DNA from: an uncultured PS1 clade bacterium | GTDB lineage: Bacteria > Pseudomonadota > Alphaproteobacteria > MED-G09 | NCBI GenBank assembly: GCA_902537725.1 | Contig: CACBCD010000001.1 | Coordinates: forward strand, 1-64,000 | Direction: 5' to 3' | Length of the DNA stretch: 64,000 nt | In this document: positions 28,333-36,449 of the stretch, piece by piece | Position numbering within the stretch: position 1 is the first letter of the stretch | How the letters are laid out: each line of letters starts with the position of its first letter | Program-made: the position numbers and the translations under genes | The notes under the pieces: model-generated | What the model was told of the DNA's origin: nothing | Seen by the model: only the letters and a program-made list of their open reading frames with translations | Database searches by the model: none

Positions 28333-28953
28333 TCAATCTTTTATATAGCCTGCAATTTTTTTAGTTGTTGGGCTTTTATTTATTTCATTTGAAGATTTTA
28401 ATGATTTAAAAAAATAATCAGCCATAAGATTAGTTATACCCCAGTTATAATTTTCATTATGAAAATGATGCTGCATATGAGCTTCTTTCAGACTTTTGCC
28501 AATTCTTGTTATTGGTTTGTATTGCGTCGAGTGATGAGCAAGATGTATCCACTCATAGAAGAGGTAGTACAATAAAGTTGAAAAAATTGGAACTAATGCA
28601 GTTTTAAAACTCAAACATAGTAAAGAGTAGAAAAGATAGGTCTGAATAAACAGAGTTATAATAGCTAAAGGTGGAGCAAATTGTAAGTTAATATCCTCTG
28701 GTTTTGCATGATGTCCGTGATGTAATTTAATTTGGAATTCTCTAAACCAACTATCTTTTTTTGTCAGCTCCTTATGAAGAATAAATTTATGAGCATACCA
28801 CTCATAAAAAGGAGCAAATAAAATAACTAGGAGCATTAAAGGCCATTTACTCCAAAGACCGAGATAATTAATTAAAAGACCAGAGAGAAAAGCAAACAAT
28901 AAAAGATATCTTATTGAGTTATGCGCAAAAAAATTTTTGAAAATTACTAACAA
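28333..28953 (-). CDS. fatty acid hydroxylase / sterol desaturase superfamily membrane protein
   Basis: Integral membrane di-iron oxygenase family. Histidine clusters are EWYAHKFILH, KLHHGHHAK, WIHLAHHS and HMQHHFHNENYNWGITN, the usual set of eight or more ligands. About four transmembrane helices are visible. At 206 residues it is a short form. The only reasonable start is a TTG at 28953, 9 bases after the yaaA stop and without a clear ribosome site, so translation may be coupled to yaaA. The substrate could be a fatty acid, carotenoid or hopanoid; the sequence does not say. Confidence 0.87.
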   Translation of the reverse strand: MLVIFKNFFAHNSIRYLLLFAFLSGLLINYLGLWSKWPLMLLVILFAPFYEWYAHKFILHKELTKKDSWFREFQIKLHHGHHAKPEDINLQFAPPLAIITLFIQTYLFYSLLCLSFKTALVPIFSTLLYYLFYEWIHLAHHSTQYKPITRIGKSLKEAHMQHHFHNENYNWGITNLMADYFFKSLKSSNEINKSPTTKKIAGYIKD

Positions 28954-28962
28954 TTTTCTAAA

Positions 28963-29730
28963 CTAATCTCTTAAGAAAACAGGCGAATTTTCAGTAGACT
29001 CATCTTTAGCAAAGTAATAACCATCTACATTAAAATTTTTTAATTCGTTGTCTTTTACTTTATTTTTTAAAATCCATGCAGTCATCAAACCCCGAGCTTT
29101 TTTTGCATAAAAACTAATAATTTTGTATTTACCTTTTGAAAAATCTTTGAATACAGGTGAAATAACATTGGCTGTATTTTTAATATCCTTAACTGAGTCA
29201 AAATATTCATTAGAGGCTAAATTAATAATTGTATTTGATTTTAAAGATTTTAGATCTTTGATAATTTCATTGCAAATTTCCTGACCCCAAAATTCATAAA
29301 GATTTTTACCTTTATTAGTCTTTAATTTTGTACCCATTTCTAATCTATATGGCTCAATAATATCCAAAGGTCTAAGTAAACCATATAGACCAGATAATAA
29401 TCGAAGGTGATTTTGAGAATATTCAAGATCTTTCTTTCCAAAGCTGTCTATATCTAAGCCTTGATAGACATCTCCTTTAAAAACAAATATTGCTTGCTTA
29501 GAATTATTTGATTTCTCTTTTAATCCTTTCCAAGATTTGTATCTATCACTATTAAGAGTAGCCAACTTATCGCTTATATTCATAAGATTAGAAATTTCTT
29601 CAGGTTTTTTTTCCTTTAGATTCTTGATAAGCTTTTTGGAATTGGATAATAAATTTGGGATAGTATGAGGTATATTTATTGAGGGTGTCTCATAGTCAAG
29701 TGTTTTGGCTGGTGAAAGTAAAATTATCAT
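28963..29730 (-). CDS. yaaA: peroxide stress protein YaaA
   Basis: DUF328/UPF0246 protein that lowers free iron and DNA damage during peroxide stress in E. coli. It opens MIILLSPAKTLDYE and contains FKGDVYQGLDIDSF, LSGLYGLLRPLDIIEPYRLEMGTKL and FYAKKARGLMTAWIL, all characteristic. The 255-residue length is standard. Upstream is the long AT-rich gap before the TonB receptor gene. Confidence 0.95.
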   Translation of the reverse strand: MIILLSPAKTLDYETPSINIPHTIPNLLSNSKKLIKNLKEKKPEEISNLMNISDKLATLNSDRYKSWKGLKEKSNNSKQAIFVFKGDVYQGLDIDSFGKKDLEYSQNHLRLLSGLYGLLRPLDIIEPYRLEMGTKLKTNKGKNLYEFWGQEICNEIIKDLKSLKSNTIINLASNEYFDSVKDIKNTANVISPVFKDFSKGKYKIISFYAKKARGLMTAWILKNKVKDNELKNFNVDGYYFAKDESTENSPVFLRD

Positions 29731-30043
29731 AATTATTATTATCTCAATCTAATCATATTTATTCAATAAAATTCTTAATATTTTAATTTATAGTTTTTTA
29801 CAATTTTTTATAAAGTGAAAAATATATTCTACTAAATATAGAATTATAAAAGTTAAACAAATACTATATATTGTATTTCCTACATCTTTTATCATTAATA
29901 ATTTGTTTTAAACGCTTATTTAATACATGTACTAAAAATTTTTTATTTTATTTTTTTTCTGAAAAGCTAATAAAGTCTTGTTTTTAGAATTAATTTGATA
30001 TTAAATTAACATAACTAATTATTGTTTCCGGGGAGGATAACTT
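29731..30043. other. 313-base AT-rich intergenic region upstream of the TonB receptor
   Basis: This gap separates yaaA and the TonB receptor gene, which are transcribed away from each other, and must hold both promoters. I see no ORF or tRNA in it. A small inverted repeat, ATTCTA-N7-TAGAAT, lies at 29826-29844 and may be an operator. The region is extremely AT-rich, so promoter-like hexamers cannot be assigned with confidence. The last bases form the receptor's strong ribosome site GGGGAGGA. Confidence 0.5.
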
Positions 30044-32500
30044 ATGAAAAAATTAATTTCAATTTTTACATTATTTTTATTTGTAATTATTTCTTTTTAT
30101 TCCCAAAACGTCTCTGCTCAAAGCAGTCGTTTAGATATTGAAGAAATTGTCGTTACAGGTACAAAAAGAGATATTGGACAACAAGATGCAGCTATTGCTG
30201 TTTCTGCTATTACTGAACAAGCTTTCAAAAATACCTTTGCTAATGAAGTTACAAATCTAGGTTCATTAGTTCCAAATCTTACTTTAACAACTCAACCAGG
30301 TTTTAATGCCGTTGCTGGTGGTATTAGAGGAACTGGTAGTATTTCAATTTTAGTTACAGAAGATCCTTCCGTGGCTTTCTTAGTTGATGATTTTGGATTA
30401 AATCACGTACAGTCTCAATTTGTTGAAATGTTCGACATAGAACAAATTGAAGTTTATCGTGGTCCTCAAGGAACTCTATTTGGTAAAAACTCAACAGGTG
30501 GTGTTATTTCAGTTACAACTAAAAAACCTGTCCTTGACGAATATTTTGGTGAGTTTAGCGCTTTACAAGGTCAGTATGATTGGAATGAAGGAAGTATCAA
30601 TAAATTTAAACTTGCTTTAAATGTACCAATTGTTGAAGGCAAACTTGCAATGAGAATTGCTGCAATATGGGATAAAGATCAAGGCTTTTATAGAAATTCT
30701 AAACCTGCAAGTGATTTCCCTGGACCAACTTTCTTTAATCCAACAGCAACTTGGCCTGATGATGGTACTTCTCTTGCAAACAGAGGAGACGGCGGGGACT
30801 TAGGTGGTAAAGATGTATTAGCTGCTAAAATTAAATTTTTATATGAAGCCTCTCCAACATATTCTGCTCTTTTGACATTTGAGTTAAGTAAAGATGATTC
30901 TGGTACTCCAGCAGCAGTCAACGAAACAGAGTGTCCAAGCAGCATGCTATTCTGTCTTCTAGGTTTTAGCGGAATTCATACTCCATCTCCTAATTGGGGT
31001 GGCGAAAAATGGACTAATGTATTTGAAACAGGTGAAAGCTTCCATTGTAATTCTGTTATATCAACCTGTAGAGGTCATAGAATGGATAGTAAAGGTGTCT
31101 ACTTAAATCAAACATTTGCTATTGGCGATAGCCTAACTTTAAAATCTATTACTGGTTATAGAAATCATAGAGAACTTAATGCTAGTACCTATACTGGTGA
31201 AGCATTTGCAAGTCTTTATGATGCCTCTAGGAATACAGATAGAGATCAAATGCAACAAGAATTTCGTTTAACTAGTGAGTACGACGGACCGTTTAATTTT
31301 ACTGCTGGTGTAAGTTATGCAGAAGATAATCTAAATTTTGCTGCATATGCTGCAGTTGGTCTTCAGTGGTTCTTAGGTGTTCCTGGATATATTCATACTG
31401 ACTACTCTTCAACTGCTACTCATCAAAATAGAACCAGTAAAGCTTTCTATTTTGATTTTACTTATGAGTTAAATGAAGCTTGGCGAATTTCTGCAGGTGT
31501 TCGTGAAACTCAAGATGAGAAAACATTTGTTCGTGAAACCGGAACTAATGGCGTTAATGCCCTTGGAAGAGCTAATAATAACATTAGTACAGGAGGTTTT
31601 ACTCGTGATGACGATGTTCCTCAATTCCACACTGATTGGTTAAGTTGTGATTTAAGAGAAATTTGTGTCAATAACACAGATGATTGGAGTGAAACAACCT
31701 ATAGATTGGTTGTTGATTACACAATGAATGAAGATGTTATGTTCTATGCTTCATTGGCCACAGGTTTTATGGCTGGTGGTTACACAGAGACTTGCTCAAC
31801 TACTTATTCATGTGCATATCCTTATGATCCTGAAACAAATACTAATATTGAGTTAGGTATGAAAGGTGATTTCATGGATGGTCGTTTAAGATTAAACGTT
31901 TCAATCTTTAATACTGAGTTCGAGGATCTTCAGAGAAATCAGGTTCTTCCTTTACCAATACCTCCTTATCAAGAAACAATTAAAGTTAATGCTGGTAAAT
32001 CAACTAACCAAGGTATTGAAATTGAATTAAATTATCTAGTTACAGATAATTTCCGTATCGATGCAAATATTGCTACTCAAGATCATAAATATGATGTCTT
32101 CCTTTGGGATGAGACTCCTAATGACGGTATTGATAATCCTACTGACTTTAGTGGTTTCGAGCTACCATTCTCACCTGAACTGAGCTGGGGCTTATCACTT
32201 ACTTATGATCAAGATTTGGGTGCAAATGGTTCTCTTACCTACAATGTACTAGGTAACTATCAGGACGAAGCACAAACTCAACCAACTAATCCAATATATA
32301 GTCAATTAGAAGATAGAACTTTAGTTGATGCTAATATTACTTGGAGAAATGTTGATGATACCTATTATGTAACCGTTTATGGTAAAAATTTAACTGACGA
32401 AACTTACAGAGTTGGCTCTAATAGTGTAGCTGGTTTATGGAATTTTACTCTTTACGGTGAGCCTATGGAATACGGTATCGAAGCTGGATATCGTTGGTAA
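30044..32500 (+). CDS. TonB-dependent outer-membrane receptor
   Basis: Outer-membrane active transporter of 818 residues. A signal peptide ends near VSAQS; a TonB box/plug start is seen as IEEIVVTGTKRDIGQQDA. The plug contains PNLTLTTQPGFNAVAGGIRG and IEVYRGPQGTLFGKNSTGGVISV. The barrel ends with an aromatic residue (GIEAGYRW), as needed for Bam-mediated insertion. NLTDETYRVGSN is a typical C-terminal motif. The family imports siderophores, cofactors or organic compounds; its position among Rieske oxygenases suggests a carbon compound, but this is inference. The ribosome site GGGGAGGA is unusually strong. Confidence 0.95.
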   Translation: MKKLISIFTLFLFVIISFYSQNVSAQSSRLDIEEIVVTGTKRDIGQQDAAIAVSAITEQAFKNTFANEVTNLGSLVPNLTLTTQPGFNAVAGGIRGTGSISILVTEDPSVAFLVDDFGLNHVQSQFVEMFDIEQIEVYRGPQGTLFGKNSTGGVISVTTKKPVLDEYFGEFSALQGQYDWNEGSINKFKLALNVPIVEGKLAMRIAAIWDKDQGFYRNSKPASDFPGPTFFNPTATWPDDGTSLANRGDGGDLGGKDVLAAKIKFLYEASPTYSALLTFELSKDDSGTPAAVNETECPSSMLFCLLGFSGIHTPSPNWGGEKWTNVFETGESFHCNSVISTCRGHRMDSKGVYLNQTFAIGDSLTLKSITGYRNHRELNASTYTGEAFASLYDASRNTDRDQMQQEFRLTSEYDGPFNFTAGVSYAEDNLNFAAYAAVGLQWFLGVPGYIHTDYSSTATHQNRTSKAFYFDFTYELNEAWRISAGVRETQDEKTFVRETGTNGVNALGRANNNISTGGFTRDDDVPQFHTDWLSCDLREICVNNTDDWSETTYRLVVDYTMNEDVMFYASLATGFMAGGYTETCSTTYSCAYPYDPETNTNIELGMKGDFMDGRLRLNVSIFNTEFEDLQRNQVLPLPIPPYQETIKVNAGKSTNQGIEIELNYLVTDNFRIDANIATQDHKYDVFLWDETPNDGIDNPTDFSGFELPFSPELSWGLSLTYDQDLGANGSLTYNVLGNYQDEAQTQPTNPIYSQLEDRTLVDANITWRNVDDTYYVTVYGKNLTDETYRVGSNSVAGLWNFTLYGEPMEYGIEAGYRW

Positions 32501-32527
32501 AAAATTAGTTCTTACTAATAAACTATT

Positions 32528-32555
32528 AAAACCCCGTTTTTAACGGGGTTTTTTT
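32528..32555 (+). terminator. rho-independent terminator of the TonB receptor gene
   Basis: AAACCCCGTT pairs with AACGGGGTTT across a three-T loop, then a T run. The stem matches the terminator at 26.75 kb almost base for base. Confidence 0.94.
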
Positions 32556-32644
32556 ATGAGTTTTTATAATATTAATTTTTTTATTATCATTTAAAAAGGA
32601 ATCTTTTTTATATAAGATAATTTTTTATTTATTAGGGGATAAAG

Positions 32645-33817
32645 ATGAATCGTAAAGAAGAGTATAATAAGATAGCTGAAAAAATTGTGGGCCATGTAAA
32701 GAATGGTACTACTGATCAAGCTAAGGGTGTTATCTCTATTCCAACATCGGATTACACATGTAAAGAGCGCTGGGATTTAGAAATAAAAAATATTTTCCAG
32801 ACTTTACCTTTAATGGCGGCGATGACAATTGAGATACCGAATCCAGGTGATTACAAATCTCTTGAAATTACTGGAGTTCCAATACTGGTAACTAGGGGTA
32901 AGGATGGTAAAGTTAATGCCTTTAGAAATGTTTGTACTCATAGAGGAGCAATAATTACTGAACCTGGAATAGGCAATAAAAGTAGATTTTCATGCCCATA
33001 TCATGGTTGGACATATTCAAATAATGGAGATTTGATAGGGGTAACCGATAAAGAAAAGTTTGGTGATTTTGATCCAAGCTGTCATGGATTATCAAAATTA
33101 CCTTGTAAAGAGTTAGGTGGAATGATTTTTGTTTCTTTATCTAAAAATGAAAAAATAAATTTCGAAGATTTTTTAAATGGAATGCTTCCCGAAATAGAAC
33201 ATTTTAAGCTTGAGAATTGGTACTATCATGGTTTTAAAGTTATTGAAGGGGCAAATTGGAAAATTGCCTTTGATGGTTATTTAGAGGGATATCATTTTAC
33301 TACTGCTCATAAAGATACGATAGCCAATATGACGATGAATGATATAATGGACTTTACAGCTTTTGGACCCCATTTAAGAATTGCATTTGCTTCGACTAAT
33401 ATTGAAGAAATTTTTGAATTACCCAAAGAAGAGTGGTGGAAAAAAGAAGGTAGTGGTGTAGATTTCGTAAGAACAATCTTTCCTAATATTGCAATTTCTT
33501 TAGGCCTTGGTATTGGTCAAATAGCTCAGATTCTTCCTGGTAAAACACCTAATGATAATATAACAGTTCTTCATTATATTGCACCTCAGCCTCCAAAAAA
33601 TGACGAAGAGATAGCTGAGCTTGATCAGAATATGGAATTTTTGAGAAATGTTGTTAATGATGAAGACTATTTGCTTGGTATAGAAATTCAAAAAGGTCTT
33701 AATTCTCATTCAAATGATTCTGTATTATTTGGTCGAAATGAAAAAGGTAATCAATTTTTTCACAAGTATGTTGATTACTATATTTACGATAATATCAAAG
33801 AGCCACCTAAATTATAA
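32645..33817 (+). CDS. Rieske non-heme iron oxygenase, alpha subunit (short form)
   Basis: Third Rieske oxygenase, 390 residues. The Rieske ligands are CTHRGAIITE and CPYHGWTYSNNG. The mononuclear iron site is DGYLEGYHFTTAHKDT. The ribosome site is AGGGG before the ATG. The C-terminal part is shorter than in the other two copies and diverges from them, so the three are not recent duplicates. A 151-residue NTF2-fold gene follows by 20 bases; ring-hydroxylase beta subunits have the same fold, so the pair could be a two-subunit oxygenase or an oxygenase plus an isomerase or hydrolase. Confidence 0.93.
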   Translation: MNRKEEYNKIAEKIVGHVKNGTTDQAKGVISIPTSDYTCKERWDLEIKNIFQTLPLMAAMTIEIPNPGDYKSLEITGVPILVTRGKDGKVNAFRNVCTHRGAIITEPGIGNKSRFSCPYHGWTYSNNGDLIGVTDKEKFGDFDPSCHGLSKLPCKELGGMIFVSLSKNEKINFEDFLNGMLPEIEHFKLENWYYHGFKVIEGANWKIAFDGYLEGYHFTTAHKDTIANMTMNDIMDFTAFGPHLRIAFASTNIEEIFELPKEEWWKKEGSGVDFVRTIFPNIAISLGLGIGQIAQILPGKTPNDNITVLHYIAPQPPKNDEEIAELDQNMEFLRNVVNDEDYLLGIEIQKGLNSHSNDSVLFGRNEKGNQFFHKYVDYYIYDNIKEPPKL

Positions 33818-33837
33818 ATAAATTCTTAGGAGATTTC

Positions 33838-34293
33838 ATGAGTAAAGCTGAAAATAACAGAAAAATAATTGAAACATATTATAAATCAATTGCTAGCGGT
33901 GATTTTGAAACTGTTATTTCCCTCATGCATGAGGATGTAGTTTTCAATATAGTTGGGGAGACTCCTTATGCTGGTAAGTGGGAAGGAAGAGATAATGTTT
34001 ATGGTATTTTAGTTCCTGCAGTAGTTTCAAATTTTAAAGAGGGTAGTTTACAATTTGCTGAAAATTGGAATGTCATGTGTGTTGACGAAAATCGAGCTAC
34101 AGGTCTTATGAGCGCAAAAGCAGAGACGTATGATGGTAAAAAACTAGATATGACTTATTGTCATATTTTAAAATTCAATGAGACTCAAATTATTGAGGTA
34201 CATGAATTTTTTGATACGGCCCAAGGCGAGAGATTATTTGACAATGATAAATTGAGTGGACATTCTGGTAAGCTAGGGACTATGAATTTTTAA
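33838..34293 (+). CDS. SnoaL-like / NTF2-fold protein
   Basis: Cone-shaped alpha+beta protein of the SnoaL group. It starts NRKIIETYYKSIASGDFETVISLMHEDVVFNI, followed by PYAGKWEGRDNVYGIL and ends with IIEVHEFFDTAQGE, the regular pattern. GGAG stands before the ATG. The tight 20-base spacing from the Rieske gene suggests shared function. It may be an isomerase or dehydratase-type enzyme, or a diverged oxygenase beta subunit; the sequence alone does not settle this. Confidence 0.83.
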   Translation: MSKAENNRKIIETYYKSIASGDFETVISLMHEDVVFNIVGETPYAGKWEGRDNVYGILVPAVVSNFKEGSLQFAENWNVMCVDENRATGLMSAKAETYDGKKLDMTYCHILKFNETQIIEVHEFFDTAQGERLFDNDKLSGHSGKLGTMNF

Positions 34294-34422
34294 TTTACTT
34301 TAAAATTATTTATAAAAATTAATTTGTATTTATAAAACTAGATAAATATGATGTCGAAAATCAGATAAGGGGATTTATAAAAACTATCTATTAAGTATTT
34401 TATAATTAGATCTATTTAATAA

Positions 34423-35235
34423 ATGTCTACTCATAAAAATAAACCAATAACTATTTCAACACTGCGTAAGTTAAAAAAAACTTCTGAAAAATTTAGTTGT
34501 TTAACTGCTTATGAAGCTACTATAGCTCAAAAGATAAGCGAGGCTGGAGTAGAAGTTATTCTTGTTGGCGATAGCCTTGGAATGGTTATTCAAGGCCATG
34601 ATAGCACCTTGCCAGTAACTATGGACCAGCTAATTTATCATCTTGAATGTGTTGCAAGGGGTAATGTTAACTCTCATATAATGGCTGATATGCCATTTAT
34701 GAGTTATTCGACAGATGAGTTAGCTTTGGAAAATGCTACAAAATTAATGCAAAATGGAGCTCATTCAGTAAAAATTGAAGGTGGTTCATGGATATGTAAA
34801 ATGACAAGTACTTTAGCTGAGCGGGGTATACCAGTATGTGCTCATATGGGTTTAACACCACAATCAATAAACAGAATTGGCGGATACTTTGTTCAAGGAA
34901 GAGATACAAAGAAAAGACAAAAACTCATAGAGGAAGCTCAGTCATTAGAAAATGCGGGTGCTGAAATGTTACTTCTCGAATGTGTGCCTAATGATTTATC
35001 AAAAGAAATTACAAGTTTACTTAAAATACCAGTTATTGGTATTGGTGCTGGCCCAGAAACTGATGGTCAAATTATGGTCATACATGATTTATTAGGAATT
35101 TCATGTTTAGAAAAGCCACCAAAATTTGTAAAAGATTTTTTAAAGGGCTCATCATCTGTTGAATCAGCTTTGAAAAAATATGTTAAAAGTGTGAAAACAA
35201 AAAAGTTTCCCTCAAGAGCTCATACTTTTTATTAA
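34423..35235 (+). CDS. panB: ketopantoate hydroxymethyltransferase
   Basis: First step of pantothenate synthesis, adding a one-carbon unit to 2-oxoisovalerate. Motifs include TAYEATIAQKISEAGVEVILVGDSLGMV, VKIEGG, VCAHMGLTPQSINRIGGY and IGIGAGPETDGQIMV with the metal and substrate residues. The length of 270 residues is normal. The leader from 34294 to 34422 is AT-rich and I see no riboswitch in it. No strong ribosome site is visible. It heads a panB-panC-panD operon. Confidence 0.96.
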   Translation: MSTHKNKPITISTLRKLKKTSEKFSCLTAYEATIAQKISEAGVEVILVGDSLGMVIQGHDSTLPVTMDQLIYHLECVARGNVNSHIMADMPFMSYSTDELALENATKLMQNGAHSVKIEGGSWICKMTSTLAERGIPVCAHMGLTPQSINRIGGYFVQGRDTKKRQKLIEEAQSLENAGAEMLLLECVPNDLSKEITSLLKIPVIGIGAGPETDGQIMVIHDLLGISCLEKPPKFVKDFLKGSSSVESALKKYVKSVKTKKFPSRAHTFY

Positions 35236-35236
35236 A

Positions 35237-36049
35237 ATGGAAATTATTACCAACGAAAAACAAGCAAAAGAAGTTTTGAAAGATTTCAATGAAACCGCAC
35301 TTGTTCCTACAATGGGTAATTTGCATGATGGTCATTTAAGCCTTTTAAGTAAGGCAAAGGAAGTTGGAGAAATTGTTTTAGCCTCAATATATATCAACCC
35401 ACTTCAGTTTGGTGTAAATGAAGATTTTGATAATTATCCAAGAACTCTTGATGATGATTTGCTTAAGCTTGAAAAGACTGGATGTGATTTTGTTTTCTGC
35501 CCTTCGGAAGATATTTTAAAAAATATAAAAAATTATCAAGCACCGGATATAAGTAAAAAACTTTGTGGAAAAAGCAGGCCCACCCATTTTGATGGTGTTG
35601 TTACAATTGTTAGAAAATTATTTGAAGTCTTGAATCCAGATTATGCAATCTTTGGATTAAAGGATTATCAACAATTTTTGATTATTAAAAAATTTTTTAA
35701 TGAAATGAATTTTCATACAAAAATTATTGGAAGTCCTATTGTTAGAGAGAGTGATGGTTTGGCTATGTCTTCAAGAAATAATTTATTAACTAGTGAGAAT
35801 AGAAAAATTGCTCCAAAAATTTATAAGCAACTAGCTTGGATTAGGGATAATATAGAAAATCAAAGTCATAGTGACTTAATTTTGAATTCTATTGAAACTT
35901 TTAAAGAGAATAATATTCATCCAGAATATTTATCTATACTTAACCCAGACACATTAGAAGATGCAAAAGATGATGATCTTTCAGTATTAATTGCTATTGC
36001 AGTAAAATTAGGTAATGTCAGGTTGATTGATAATATATTGATTAATTAA
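35237..36049 (+). CDS. panC: pantoate--beta-alanine ligase
   Basis: Joins pantoate and beta-alanine with ATP. The HIGH-like motif is in VPTMGNLHDGHLSLL, followed by SIYINPLQFGVNEDFDNYPR and FGLKDYQQFLIIKKF; the KMSKS-like region is DGLAMSSRNNLL. It begins one base after the panB stop. At 270 residues it is slightly short for the family but contains all motifs. Confidence 0.96.
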   Translation: MEIITNEKQAKEVLKDFNETALVPTMGNLHDGHLSLLSKAKEVGEIVLASIYINPLQFGVNEDFDNYPRTLDDDLLKLEKTGCDFVFCPSEDILKNIKNYQAPDISKKLCGKSRPTHFDGVVTIVRKLFEVLNPDYAIFGLKDYQQFLIIKKFFNEMNFHTKIIGSPIVRESDGLAMSSRNNLLTSENRKIAPKIYKQLAWIRDNIENQSHSDLILNSIETFKENNIHPEYLSILNPDTLEDAKDDDLSVLIAIAVKLGNVRLIDNILIN

Positions 36050-36068
36050 AAAAATTTTTGAGGTTAAA

Positions 36069-36449
36069 ATGCTGAAAACTTTATTAAGATCCAAGTTACA
36101 CCGCATAAATGTTACGCAGGTAGAATTAGATTACGAGGGATCTTGTGCGGTTGATACCGATATTTTGAAGAAAGGTAATTTTCAAGAATATGAAAAAATT
36201 GACATTTATAATGTAACCAATGGCGAGAGGTTTTCCACATACTTAATGTCAGCTGAAGCAGGTTCTAAAACTGTATCTATTAATGGTGCTGCAGCCCATA
36301 AAGCTTCACCAAATGATTTAATAATTATTTGTGCGTATGGTCTATACGAAGAATCTGAAGCAAAAATTCATGTACCCACTCTGGTTTATTTTGATAAGGA
36401 TAATAATATTAAATCGATCAAACATGGTATTCCTGAACAGAAATTATAA
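36069..36449 (+). CDS. panD: aspartate 1-decarboxylase (proenzyme)
   Basis: Makes beta-alanine for panC. The self-cleavage Gly-Ser that creates the pyruvoyl group is in DYEGSCAVD. Further motifs are KIDIYNVTNGERFSTY and SINGAAAHKASPNDLIII. At 126 residues it is full length. TTGAGG precedes the ATG. With panB and panC it completes the pantothenate branch; panE is not in the window. Confidence 0.96.
   Translation: MLKTLLRSKLHRINVTQVELDYEGSCAVDTDILKKGNFQEYEKIDIYNVTNGERFSTYLMSAEAGSKTVSINGAAAHKASPNDLIIICAYGLYEESEAKIHVPTLVYFDKDNNIKSIKHGIPEQKL

Noticed and set aside
34294-34422. Riboswitch in the panB leader
   Set aside because: The leader is AT-rich with no conserved helix set that I can recognise; no known riboswitch class fits.
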